From: Microbacterium terrae
GTDB lineage: Bacteria > Actinomycetota > Actinomycetes > Actinomycetales > Microbacteriaceae
Length of the DNA stretch: 64,000 nucleotides
Direction: 5' to 3'
Assembly: GCF_017831975.1 (NCBI RefSeq)
Contig: NZ_JAFDSS010000001.1
Span: 3,410,001-3,474,000 of the forward strand
Made by a program: the position numbers and the translations under genes. Positions 26,928 through 34,818 of this stretch are shown here, one piece after another. Under the pieces are notes generated by a model, which was not told the origin of the DNA, ran no database searches, and was given only the letters and a program-made list of their open reading frames with translations. Numbering within the stretch: the stretch's first letter is position 1; each line of letters begins with the position of its first letter.

Positions 26928-27922
26928 CAGAAGTATCCGTCCTTCTTGCGATCCTCCATGGCGGCCTCGCTGACGCGGTCGTCGGCACGCGTCGCGCCCC
27001 GCTCGGTGAGGGTGGAGACGGCGACCTCGGCGACGATCGCCGCGAGATCCGCGGCATCCGACTCGACGGCGCCGGTGCAGCTCATGTCGCCGACCGTGCG
27101 GTAGCGCACCGTCCGCACCTCGACGGCCTCGTCTTCGCGGGGCGGCGAGAACGGCCCCACGGGGCGCCACATGCCGTCGCGCGAGTACACCTCGCGGTCG
27201 TGGGCGAAGTACAGCGGCGGCAGGGCGATGCCCTCGCGCTCGATGTAGCGCCACACGTCGAGCTCGGTCCAGTTCGAGATCGGGAAGGCGCGCACGTGCT
27301 GGCCGGGGGTGTGGCGGCCGTTGTACAGGCTCCACAGCTCGGGGCGCTGGTTGCGCGGGTCCCACTGCCCGAACTCGTCGCGCAGCGAGATGATGCGCTC
27401 CTTGGCGCGGGCCTTGTCCTCGTCTCGGCGCGCGCCGCCGAACACGGCGTCGTGGCGACCGGCGGTGATGGCGTCGAGGAGCGGCACCGTCTGCAGCGGG
27501 TTGCGGGTGCCGTCGGGGCGCTCCTGCAGGCGGCCGTCGTCGATGTAGTCCTGCACGCTCGCGACTTCGAGACGGATGCCGAGGCGGTTCACGGTCTCGT
27601 CGCGGAAGGCGATGACCTCGGGGAAGTTGTGGCCGGTGTCGACGTGGAGCACCGGGAAGGGCACCTTGCCGGGTGCGAACGCCTTCGTGGCGAGGTGCAG
27701 CACGACGACGGAGTCCTTGCCGCCCGAGAAGAGGAGCACGGGGCGCTCGAACTCGGCGACGACCTCGCGGATGATGTGGATGGCCTCGGCCTCCAGCAGG
27801 TCGAGGGTCGACAGGTGAGCGCGTTTCGTCTCGCTCGTTCCTCGCTCGCTCAGCGACCGGGGATCCTCGGTCGTTGAGCGAGCGAAGCGAGACGAAGCGT
27901 CCTGAAGCTTCGGGAGGTTCAT
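26927..27922 (-). CDS. cysD: Sulfate adenylyltransferase subunit 2, with repeat-derived N-terminal extension
   Basis: A 331-aa ATP sulfurylase catalytic subunit making APS from ATP and sulfate. PP-loop motif LLFSGGKDS at about residues 62-70, then GGARRDEDKAR and the C-terminal KDGYF. Usual CysD proteins begin close to LDLLEAEAIHI. Here that segment is preceded by about 38 residues, of which 8-35 are encoded by a palindromic REP-like repeat (27820-27901) read in frame. ATG 27922 overlaps the cysH stop by 4 nt, which fixes the start. The extension is Ser/Thr/Arg-rich and probably disordered. Confidence 0.95.
   Translation of the reverse strand: MNLPKLQDASSRFARSTTEDPRSLSERGTSETKRAHLSTLDLLEAEAIHIIREVVAEFERPVLLFSGGKDSVVVLHLATKAFAPGKVPFPVLHVDTGHNFPEVIAFRDETVNRLGIRLEVASVQDYIDDGRLQERPDGTRNPLQTVPLLDAITAGRHDAVFGGARRDEDKARAKERIISLRDEFGQWDPRNQRPELWSLYNGRHTPGQHVRAFPISNWTELDVWRYIEREGIALPPLYFAHDREVYSRDGMWRPVGPFSPPREDEAVEVRTVRYRTVGDMSCTGAVESDAADLAAIVAEVAVSTLTERGATRADDRVSEAAMEDRKKDGYF
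27820..27901. repeat. REP-like imperfect palindrome inside the cysD coding region
   Basis: Two arms of about 35-38 nt fold on each other around a GGGATCC centre. The right arm contains GTTGAGCGAGCGAAGCGAG and GACGAAGCG; the left arm is its degenerate complement (CTCGCTCGCTCAGCGACC). The style (GAGCGAGCGAAGCGAG) resembles dispersed extragenic palindromes of actinobacteria. It lies inside the 5' part of cysD yet keeps the reading frame. Confidence 0.75.
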
Positions 27923-28662
27923 ACGTGGAGCCCGCATTCGGTCTTGGAGAGTCCGGCCCAGCGGCCGGATCGGGGGTCTTCGCCGGGGGCGACCGGCTTG
28001 GTGCACGGCTCGCAGCCGATCGAGGGGTAGCCGTTCGAGACCAGCAGGTTCACCGGCACCTGGTGGGCGCCGGCGTAGTCGAGCAGGTCGTCGAAGGTCC
28101 ACGCGGCGACGGGGTTGACCTTGACCAGCCCGTTGCGCTCGTCCCAGGTGACCAGCGGTGTGTTCGTGCGGGTCGGCGCCTCGTCGCGGCGCACGCCGGT
28201 GAACCACAGCTCGTATCCGCCGAGGGCGTCTTTGAGCGGACCCACCTTGCGCCGCTCGCAGCACAGGGCGGGGTCCCGGTCGTGAAGCTTTGCGCCGAAC
28301 TCGGCATCCTGCTCGGCGACGGTTTGCTCGGGGAGCACGTCGACGATGCGCACGTCGAGAACGCGGCCCACCTCGTCGCGGGTGAAGCGCGTCTCGGCGA
28401 AGTGGTAGCCGGTGTCGAGGAAGAGCACGTCGACACCCGGCAGCTGCTCGGCGACGAGGTGCGGGAGTGCGGCATCCGCCATCGAGCAGGCGACCGCCGC
28501 GGCATCGGCTCCGAAGTTGCGTGCGACCCACGCGATGACCTCGGCGGGGGATGCCTCGTGGTCGGTGAGGCTGCCGAGCTCGATGTTTCCCTGCTCGGCG
28601 AGTGCCCGCAGCTCGTCGTGCGACCGCTTGACGGCGACCCGCGGTGCGAGTGAGACGCTCAT
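27919..28662 (-). CDS. cysH: Adenylyl-sulfate (APS) reductase, 4Fe-4S type
   Basis: A 247-aa thioredoxin-dependent reductase giving sulfite from APS. It has the APS-type cluster cysteines Cys134-Cys135 (LCCERRK) and Cys217/Cys220 (GCEPC), and the catalytic Cys243 in TECGLHV. These mark an APS rather than PAPS reductase, which explains the absence of APS kinase here. ATG 28662 was chosen because it overlaps the sulfite reductase stop (ATGA); a Met 11 codons upstream would lie deep in that gene. Confidence 0.96.
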   Translation of the reverse strand: MSVSLAPRVAVKRSHDELRALAEQGNIELGSLTDHEASPAEVIAWVARNFGADAAAVACSMADAALPHLVAEQLPGVDVLFLDTGYHFAETRFTRDEVGRVLDVRIVDVLPEQTVAEQDAEFGAKLHDRDPALCCERRKVGPLKDALGGYELWFTGVRRDEAPTRTNTPLVTWDERNGLVKVNPVAAWTFDDLLDYAGAHQVPVNLLVSNGYPSIGCEPCTKPVAPGEDPRSGRWAGLSKTECGLHV

Positions 28663-30416
28663 ACCAGGGCCTCCTCGTCGGCGCGGTGCGCCCACTGGGC
28701 GAACGTCTCATCGATGGCGGCGTCGCGCTCGTCGAGGAACCGCTTGACGACGCGCTCGGTGTAGTCGGCGATGCCGTCGGCGGGCACCTTGAGCCCGCGG
28801 ACGGTGCGGCCGAGGCCGGCCTCGTCGCGGTCGGCGTTCACGAGTCCGCCGCCGAGGTGCACCTGGTAGCCGGGAACCTGCTCGCCGTCGATCGTGACGA
28901 GCTGACCCTTGAGGCCGATGTCGGCGGTCTGGATGCGGGCGCACGAGTTCGGGCAGCCGTTGACGTGGAGCGAGATCGGGTGCGGCAGGTCGAACTGGTC
29001 GAGGCGCTTCTCGAGGTCGAGCACCGCCGCTGTCGCGTACGCCTTGGTCTCGACGATCGCGAGCTTGCAGAACTCGATGCCGGTGCACGCGATGGTGCCG
29101 CGGCGGATGAGGCTCGGGCGGGCCTGGAGGCCGAGCTCGTCGAGGCCGGCCACCAGCGACTCCACCCTGTCTTCGGGGATGTCGAGGATGACGACCTTCT
29201 GGTGCGGCGTGGTGCGCAGCCGGGTCGAGCCGTGCGCCTCGACGAGGTCGGCGAGCTTCGCAAGGGTCGGACCCGAGACGCGTCCGACGATCGGGGTCGC
29301 GCCGATGTAGAAGCGGCCGTCCTTCTGCCGGTGCACACCCACGTGGTCGCCGTGGGCGAGGGGCTTGGGTGCGGCGGGGCCGTCGGGGAGGGCGTAGCCG
29401 AGGTATTCGTCCTGCAGCACCTGGCGGAACTTCTCGGTGCCCCACTCGGCGAGCAGGAACTTCAGCCGTGCCTTGTTGCGCAGGCGCCGGTAGCCGTAGT
29501 CGCGGAAGATCTGCGCGACGCCGTGCCAGGCATCCGCCACCCGCTCGGGCGACACGAAGACGCCCAGGCGCTCGGCGAGACGCGGGGTGGTCGACAGACC
29601 GCCGCCGACCCACAGGTCGTAGCCGACGCCGAGCTCAGGGTGCTCGACGGCGACGAAGGCGACGTCGTTGATCTCGTGCACGACGTCCTGCGCAGGGTGT
29701 CCGGTGACGGCGGACTTGAACTTGCGCGGCAGGTTTGCGAGCGTCTCGTCGCCGATGAAGCGCGACGTGATCTCGTCGATCTGCGCGGTCGGGTCGATGA
29801 GCTCATCGGCGGCGATGCCGGCGACCGGCGAGCCGAGCACCACGCGCGGCACGTCGCCGCAGGCTTCGGTGGTGCCGAGGCCGACGGCCTCGAGGCGACG
29901 CCAGATCTCGGGTACGTCCTCGACCCGGATCCAGTGCAGCTGCACGTTCTGACGGTCGGTGAGGTCGGCGGTACCGCGCCCGAAGTCGGTCGAGATGCCG
30001 GCGATGACCCGCAGCTGCTCGGTGGTGAGCTGGCCGCCGTCGATGCGCACGCGCAGCATGAAGTACTCGTCTTCGAGCTCCTCGGGCGTGAGGGTCGCGG
30101 TGCGGCCGCCGTCGATGCCGGGCTTGCGCTGGGTGTAGAGGCCCCACACGCGGAAGCGGCCGTGCAGGTCGGTCGGGTCGATCGAGGCGAACCCGCCCTT
30201 CGAGTACACGTTCTCGATGCGCTCGCGCACGCTCAGACCGTTGTCGACCTGCTTCCACTCCTCGTTGCCGTTGAGGGGTGCGGTGCCGTCGATCTTCCAC
30301 TGGCCGTTGGGGCGGGTGGACGGGCGCGGCGGGCGCGCACGGGATGCCTCGGGGCGCGTTGCCCCGTCGGTCCTGGGCGGCCGTTCGGGCCGCTGGTCGG
30401 TGTCGCTGATGGTCAC
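28659..30416 (-). CDS. sir: Ferredoxin-dependent sulfite (nitrite/sulfite) reductase
   Basis: A 585-aa enzyme reducing sulfite to sulfide by six electrons using siroheme coupled to a 4Fe-4S cluster. Two ferredoxin-like half domains are followed by the cluster cysteines ACTGIEFCKL (near residue 440) and NGCPNSCARIQ (near 488). GTG 30416 was chosen because CGGAGG precedes it; the longer frame reaches back through the promoter region. The N-terminal about 40 residues are Arg/Pro-rich and non-conserved. Context (APS reductase, ATP sulfurylase) favours sulfite over nitrite as substrate. It is the first gene of the eight-gene operon. Confidence 0.95.
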   Translation of the reverse strand: MTISDTDQRPERPPRTDGATRPEASRARPPRPSTRPNGQWKIDGTAPLNGNEEWKQVDNGLSVRERIENVYSKGGFASIDPTDLHGRFRVWGLYTQRKPGIDGGRTATLTPEELEDEYFMLRVRIDGGQLTTEQLRVIAGISTDFGRGTADLTDRQNVQLHWIRVEDVPEIWRRLEAVGLGTTEACGDVPRVVLGSPVAGIAADELIDPTAQIDEITSRFIGDETLANLPRKFKSAVTGHPAQDVVHEINDVAFVAVEHPELGVGYDLWVGGGLSTTPRLAERLGVFVSPERVADAWHGVAQIFRDYGYRRLRNKARLKFLLAEWGTEKFRQVLQDEYLGYALPDGPAAPKPLAHGDHVGVHRQKDGRFYIGATPIVGRVSGPTLAKLADLVEAHGSTRLRTTPHQKVVILDIPEDRVESLVAGLDELGLQARPSLIRRGTIACTGIEFCKLAIVETKAYATAAVLDLEKRLDQFDLPHPISLHVNGCPNSCARIQTADIGLKGQLVTIDGEQVPGYQVHLGGGLVNADRDEAGLGRTVRGLKVPADGIADYTERVVKRFLDERDAAIDETFAQWAHRADEEALV

Positions 30417-30489
30417 GATGGCCTCCGGATGACCCGGGCGTCCCCGGGAGAACCCGATCGGGTCCATTCAGCGAGCGTAGGAGCGGCCC

Positions 30490-30524
30490 CTGGGAACACC
30501 CAGTCAGATGTCAACCGGCGTCAA
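30490..30524 (-). promoter_or_regulatory. Candidate regulatory region of the sulfate-reduction operon
   Basis: In the 203-bp gap before sir, the minus strand carries a direct repeat TTGACGCCGGTTGACA (30524-30509, two TTGAC steps 10 nt apart) and then the inverted repeat CTGGG-4-CCCAG (30490-30503). The pattern could be a -35 region with an activator or repressor site. I could not pair it with a convincing -10. No riboswitch was recognised. Confidence 0.3.
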
Positions 30525-30619
30525 ATGCCGTAATGCGACGTCACACAACGTTCGGTTCGCGCCGCTCCCGATTCGGCGGCTGTTCAGAGGCTCGCGGCGG
30601 ACGGCGTCGGCGCCCCGGC

Positions 30620-31339
30620 CTAAAGAGTCGCGGGCGCGCCGGTGCTCGCGGCGGCGGTGCGGTAGCGGTCGACGACGAGATCGACGAGGGCCGCGGCGGG
30701 GTCGTCGTGGTCGAGGAGCGGGCGGGCGACGGGCGCCCCCGCGGCCATTCGCACGGCGAGGTTGTGGAAGTAGCCGGGCGCGAGCAGGTAGTCGGCGACG
30801 ACGACGGATGCGCCGCCCGCGGCGGCAGCGGCGACGGCTGCGTCGAGGCGCGGCTCGGCGGCGGCGAGGAAGCCGACCGCGACGGAGCGCCCGAGTCGCT
30901 CGGAGAGCATGTCGGCGACGGTCCGGCAGTCGTCGTTGGCGCGCCGGTCGCTGGAGCCGGCGACCGCCAGCACGACTGCAGCCTCGGTCGGGGCGTCGTC
31001 GAGGGCCGCGAGGCGGGCGGCCAGCGCATCTGCGAGCCGCTCGTCGGGGCCGAGTGCGGGGGCGATCACGACGTTCGGATGCGCGGCTGTAGCCTCGGCG
31101 AGATCGACGTGCACGTGGTAACCGGCTGACAGCAGCAGAGGCACGAGGACGATCGGTGCTCCTGGCGGGAGTGCTGCGAGGGATGCCGCGACGTCGGGCT
31201 GCTGCACGTCGACGTGACCCAGTCGCACGGTGACCTCGGGGAGGCGTGCGGCGACGGCATCGACCAGGGCGGCGACGGCAGCCTGACCGGCGGGGTCGGC
31301 GGTGCCGTGCGAGATCGCGAGAAGGGCGGGATGCGTCAT
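30620..31339 (-). CDS. Sirohydrochlorin chelatase-like protein (CbiX/SirB type)
   Basis: A 239-aa two-lobed chelatase that would insert Fe2+ into sirohydrochlorin to make siroheme. The N-terminal lobe starts PALLAISHGTADPAG with the metal-binding His, and PLLLSAGYHVHVDL carries further His. The second lobe repeats the pattern weakly (DYLLAPGYFHNLAVRMAAG). ATG 31339 is favoured over ATG 31348, which has no ribosome site. Same strand and 203 bp upstream of sir, it completes siroheme supply together with cobA. The precorrin-2 dehydrogenase step is not encoded here. Confidence 0.88.
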   Translation of the reverse strand: MTHPALLAISHGTADPAGQAAVAALVDAVAARLPEVTVRLGHVDVQQPDVAASLAALPPGAPIVLVPLLLSAGYHVHVDLAEATAAHPNVVIAPALGPDERLADALAARLAALDDAPTEAAVVLAVAGSSDRRANDDCRTVADMLSERLGRSVAVGFLAAAEPRLDAAVAAAAAGGASVVVADYLLAPGYFHNLAVRMAAGAPVARPLLDHDDPAAALVDLVVDRYRTAAASTGAPATL

Positions 31340-31376
31340 CCCGCCCATTGTGGCCCCACGTCGTGTCGGGCGTGTA

Positions 31377-31412
31377 ACGGGGTGCGGCCGGCTCTCGCGG
31401 GCCGCACCCCGT
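31377..31412 (-). terminator. Strong hairpin after the MarR-like gene
   Basis: A perfect 13-bp stem, ACGGGGTGCGGCC with its complement GGCCGCACCCCGT, and a 10-nt loop. It lies 8 bp beyond the stop of the regulator gene at 31420 and before the chelatase gene. No U-tract follows, as is usual for high-GC actinobacterial terminators. Confidence 0.75.
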
Positions 31413-31419
31413 CGCGCGA

Positions 31420-32247
31420 TCAGGCGGGGTCGCCGGCGCGCTGCGCCGCCGCCTCGAACCCGGCGACGAACCCGCGCTCGTAGGCGCTGTCGTCGCCGCG
31501 GCGACCGTGGGCCCCACGCGGGTGTCCGCTGCCGTCGTGGTCGGCGAAGCGACCCCGGCGGTGCCGGTCGAAGCCGCCGCGGTCACAGGGATCGCCGGCG
31601 AAGCCGCCGGGTCCGTATCCGCCGTGAGCGTGGGGTCCGTGCGGGTGGTGACGGTGCGGCGCGTCGGGGTACCCGCCCTCGAAGCGGTCCCCGTGCTCAT
31701 CGGGGCGACCCGGGCGACCCGGACCGCCGGGCGCGAAGCCGCGGAACCGGCCGGGTCCGAAGCCGAACCGGAACTCCGGCCGGAACGGACCGGGTCGGCG
31801 GGGCGGACGCATGCCCTCGGTCCAGCCGAGTTCGCGGGCGATCGCCTCGAGCGCCGTGGTGGCCGCGGCGTAGCCGTCGTCGCCGGCTGCGCCGACGACG
31901 CGGGTACGGATCGCGTCGACCGTCGCGGCCAGACGCGCATGCTCTGCGCGCCCCGCGTCGGTCAGCGTCCAGGTGCCGTCGCCGCGCTGGTCGACCCATC
32001 CGCGGTCTTCGAGGCGGCGCATCCGCTTGCCGTCGCGAACGGGCGGAGCCGCGTCGGGTGCGACGTCGCCGCCGAGCCTGCTCAGCAGCATCCAGTCGCG
32101 GCGGTCGACGCCTTCGGCGGCCAGGGCCTCGGCGAACGCCCGCGTGAGCAGGTGGTCGACGGTGCGCAGCCAGAAGCCGAGGGGACGGTGGTCGGTGGGG
32201 ATACGAGGGTCGGTGCCCTCGCTGTCAGTGATGTTCTCGTCGCTCAT
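31420..32247 (-). CDS. MarR-like winged-helix regulator with His/Gly-rich C-terminal tail
   Basis: A 275-aa protein. Residues 20-125 form a winged-helix domain of MarR character (GFWLRTVDHLLTRAF, a helix pair around RDWMLLSRLGGD, then MRRLEDRGWVDQ and a beta wing WTLTDAGRAEHARL). Residues from about 150 to 260 are a disordered tail rich in Gly, Arg, Pro and His (clusters such as HRHHPHGPHAHGG), and the last 15 are helical (YERGFVAGFEAAAQ). ATG 32247 follows GAGAGGAG. It is divergent from a second MarR-type gene that also has a His/Gly-rich segment. The tail might bind Ni, Zn or Cu, or mediate self-association; that is inference. Confidence 0.8.
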   Translation of the reverse strand: MSDENITDSEGTDPRIPTDHRPLGFWLRTVDHLLTRAFAEALAAEGVDRRDWMLLSRLGGDVAPDAAPPVRDGKRMRRLEDRGWVDQRGDGTWTLTDAGRAEHARLAATVDAIRTRVVGAAGDDGYAAATTALEAIARELGWTEGMRPPRRPGPFRPEFRFGFGPGRFRGFAPGGPGRPGRPDEHGDRFEGGYPDAPHRHHPHGPHAHGGYGPGGFAGDPCDRGGFDRHRRGRFADHDGSGHPRGAHGRRGDDSAYERGFVAGFEAAAQRAGDPA

Positions 32248-32280
32248 GGCGACTCCTCTCGTATGCGGGTTCCGTTGCAG

Positions 32281-32353
32281 GAATCGCATGTATGTAATGT
32301 GACAAGTGCATGCAGTGTGACATGGAAGTGCTATGCATGTCAAGCTACATGTA
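32281..32353. promoter_or_regulatory. Low-GC, palindrome-rich regulatory region between divergent MarR genes
   Basis: The stretch is far AT-richer than its surroundings. It contains TGCATGCA (32307-32314), TACATGTA (32346-32353), ATGCAT, and two direct GTGACA copies 18 bp apart (32299 and 32317). Such clustered palindromes between divergent regulator genes are typical of shared operators. Both promoters must lie here. Confidence 0.6.
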
Positions 32354-32363
32354 AATTGGAAGC

Positions 32364-32951
32364 ATGCCGACCCCCGAAGATGCCGATGTGATCGCCGCCG
32401 CACTGGCCCGCCTGCGCGGTCGACGGATGCCGCGCCCGTGGGACGGCGAGCCCGGGCACCACGCGCACGGACCCGATGACGCGGGCCCCGGTGACCACGC
32501 TCGCCGAAGTCCCTGGTCGCACGGCGGACCGTACGGCGGTCCGCATCCGGGGCAGCGCGGCGGCATGCCGGGGTTCGGCCCGGGAGCACCGTGGGCCGGG
32601 GGCCCCCGGCTGGGTGGGCCGGCACGCATGCGGCTTCTCGAAGCGCTCGCCGCGGCATCCCATCCCCTCACGGTCGGTGAGATCGCCGACGCCGTCGGGG
32701 TCGACCAGCCGCGCGCATCGCGGCTGGTGCAGCAGGCCGTGCACCTGGAACTGGTGCGGCGCGAAGCCGATCCCGACGATGCGCGGCGCACGCGGGTCGC
32801 ACTCACCGACGCCGGCGCCGCCCTCGCACGCGGCTTCCGCGGCGAGCGGCGCGACGCGGTCCGCACCGCGTTGACCGAGTTCACCGACGCCGAGCGCGCA
32901 GAACTCGCCCGTCTTCTCACCAAGCTCGCCGACGCCTGGCCCGGGCGCTGA
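32364..32951 (+). CDS. MarR family regulator with His/Gly/Pro-rich N-terminal region
   Basis: A 195-aa protein. Residues about 20-85 are low-complexity, rich in Gly, Pro and His (for example EPGHHAHGPDDAGPGDHARR). The MarR winged helix spans about 88-190: LLEALAAASHPLTVGEIADA, then a recognition helix (DQPRASRLVQQAVHL), a wing with RREADPDDARRTRVAL, and a dimerisation helix (AELARLLTKLADAW). The N-terminal tail mirrors the C-terminal tail of the divergent partner gene, which suggests joint function. No obvious target gene is adjacent besides the pair itself. Confidence 0.85.
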   Translation: MPTPEDADVIAAALARLRGRRMPRPWDGEPGHHAHGPDDAGPGDHARRSPWSHGGPYGGPHPGQRGGMPGFGPGAPWAGGPRLGGPARMRLLEALAAASHPLTVGEIADAVGVDQPRASRLVQQAVHLELVRREADPDDARRTRVALTDAGAALARGFRGERRDAVRTALTEFTDAERAELARLLTKLADAWPGR

Positions 32952-33020
32952 GAGCATCCCGATACCGGGGCGAATACCGGCGGGCCGCACGACCTGCCCC
33001 ACCGTATGGCGCGCGGTCGC

Positions 33021-33026
33021 TAGCCT
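33021..33026 (+). promoter_or_regulatory. -10 box of leaderless BCCT transporter transcript
   Basis: TAGCCT, then GGCCGC, then GTG 33033. No Shine-Dalgarno sequence is present. Confidence 0.65.
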
Positions 33027-33032
33027 GGCCGC

Positions 33033-34781
33033 GTGAGCGACGACGCAGCATCCACGGGAATGTCCGAGTCTTCGACCCCGGGGCCGGCAGACGCAGAGGC
33101 CGTCGCGACGCACGACCAGGCGAGCATCGACACCGCACCCGCAGCGCCGCAGCAGCCGGTGCGCACGTCGATCGAACGATGGGTGTTCTGGCCTGCTGCG
33201 GCCGTGATCCTGGCGTTCAGCGCGTTCGCGATCATCGCGCCGGCAGCGGCCGAGACGATGTTCGACGCCATCCAGAGCACGATCGTCAACGCGTTCAACT
33301 GGTACTACGTGCTCATCGCCGCGCTGTTCGTCGCGTTCGCGTTCACGATGGGATTCAGTCGCTTCGGCGACATCCGGCTCGGCCGCGACGACGAGAAGCC
33401 CGAGTTCTCGGTCGGCGCATGGTTCTCACTGCTGTTCGCCGCGGGCATGGGCATCGGCCTGGTGTTCTACGGCGTCAGCGAGCCGCTCAGCCATTACGTC
33501 GATCCGCGGCCCGGGGTCAGCGGCACCCCGGAACAGCTCGCCCAGCAGGCGCTCACGCAGACCTACCTCCACTGGGGAGTGCAGGCGTGGTCGATCTACG
33601 TCGTCGTCGGGCTGGGTCTCGCCTACGCGATCCACCGGCGCAACCGGCCCATCTCGATCCGCTGGGCGCTCGAGCCCATCCTCGGCGAGAAGCGGGTGCG
33701 GGGGCCCTGGGGACACGCGATCGACGTCGTCGCGCTCGTGGGCACCGTGTTCGGCGTCGCGACCTCGCTCGGGCTCGGCGTCCTGCAGATCAGCGCCGGC
33801 CTCGAGTCGGCAGGACTCGGGCGACCGAACGAGTGGATGCAGGTCGCCATCATCGGGGTCATCACCTTCTTCGTGCTCCTCTCGGTGCTCTCCGGCGTGA
33901 CCAAGGGCATGAAGTGGCTGTCGTCGGCCAACCTCATCCTCGCCGGCCTGCTGCTGCTCTTCGTGCTGGTCTTCGGGCAGACCGAGTTCCTGCTGCGCGA
34001 GTGGGTGCAGTCGATCGGCGGGTACATCCAGAACTTCATCGGACTGTCGTTCAACGTCAGCGCGTTCCAGGGTGCCGAGGGCGAGGCGTGGCAGGCGTCG
34101 TGGACGTCGTTCTACTGGGGCTGGTGGATCTCGTGGGCGCCGTTCGTCGGCATCTTCATCGCCCGCGTCTCCCGCGGCCGCACGGTGCGCGAGTTCGTGC
34201 TCGGCGTGATCATCGTGCCCACCGTGCTGGGGATCCTGTGGTTCGCCATCCTCGGCGGCTCGGCGCTGTTCCTCGAGCTCACCGACCCCGGTTCGATGAC
34301 CCTGCCCGACGGCACCGTCGACATCGAGGGGTCGATCTTCCAGCTGCTCTCGTACTTCCCGGCGTCCACGGTGCTCACCATCGGCGTGATCCTGCTCGTG
34401 TCGGTGTTCTTCGTCACGTCGTCGGACTCGGGCGCGCTGGTGATGGGCATGATCGCCACGGGCGGCGAGCAGGAGCCGGCGAAGTGGATCCGCACGTTCT
34501 TCACGTTCGCAACGGCGCTCCTCGCGATCGCCCTGCTGCTGACCGGAGGACTCACCGCGATCCAGACGGCGGCGATCACGATCGCGCTGCCGTTCAGCAT
34601 CGTGATGCTGCTGATCTGCTGGGCGACGGTGGTGGCGTTCCGGCGCGAGCGCCGCGCGTACGACCGTGCCCGGCGGAGCGCGTTCGTCGAGCGGATCGGC
34701 GAGTACTACGGCCTCGAGGTCGAAGAGCCCGACCGGCGCGGCATCCGCTGGCCGCGTCTGGGATCGCGCCGCAGCAGGTGA
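33033..34781 (+). CDS. BCCT family transporter (betaine/choline/carnitine)
   Basis: A 582-aa Na+-coupled osmolyte transporter. A polar tail of about 45 residues is followed by 12 membrane segments. The family signature is seen in FYWGWWISWAPFVGIFIARV (its Trp-rich segment and basic loop). Also visible are AAGMGIGLVFYGVSEP and the SSDSGALV motif. GTG 33033 lies 6 nt after a TAGCCT -10 box, so the mRNA is likely leaderless. Glycine betaine or choline is the probable substrate, for osmoprotection. Confidence 0.95.
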   Translation: MSDDAASTGMSESSTPGPADAEAVATHDQASIDTAPAAPQQPVRTSIERWVFWPAAAVILAFSAFAIIAPAAAETMFDAIQSTIVNAFNWYYVLIAALFVAFAFTMGFSRFGDIRLGRDDEKPEFSVGAWFSLLFAAGMGIGLVFYGVSEPLSHYVDPRPGVSGTPEQLAQQALTQTYLHWGVQAWSIYVVVGLGLAYAIHRRNRPISIRWALEPILGEKRVRGPWGHAIDVVALVGTVFGVATSLGLGVLQISAGLESAGLGRPNEWMQVAIIGVITFFVLLSVLSGVTKGMKWLSSANLILAGLLLLFVLVFGQTEFLLREWVQSIGGYIQNFIGLSFNVSAFQGAEGEAWQASWTSFYWGWWISWAPFVGIFIARVSRGRTVREFVLGVIIVPTVLGILWFAILGGSALFLELTDPGSMTLPDGTVDIEGSIFQLLSYFPASTVLTIGVILLVSVFFVTSSDSGALVMGMIATGGEQEPAKWIRTFFTFATALLAIALLLTGGLTAIQTAAITIALPFSIVMLLICWATVVAFRRERRAYDRARRSAFVERIGEYYGLEVEEPDRRGIRWPRLGSRRSR

Positions 34782-34785
34782 GGCC

Positions 34786-34810
34786 GGCAGCGGCCCGCGG
34801 AGCCGCTGCC
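34786..34810. terminator. Bidirectional terminator hairpin between convergent genes
   Basis: GGCAGCGGC pairs with GCCGCTGCC (9 bp, 7-nt loop) in the 37-bp gap between the BCCT gene and the convergent VWA gene, serving both directions. Confidence 0.6.
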
Positions 34811-34818
34811 GCCGTCGG

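Noticed and set aside
30417..30619. Riboswitch in the sulfate operon leader
   Set aside because: Only short repeats are seen; no SAM or other riboswitch core could be recognised by eye.
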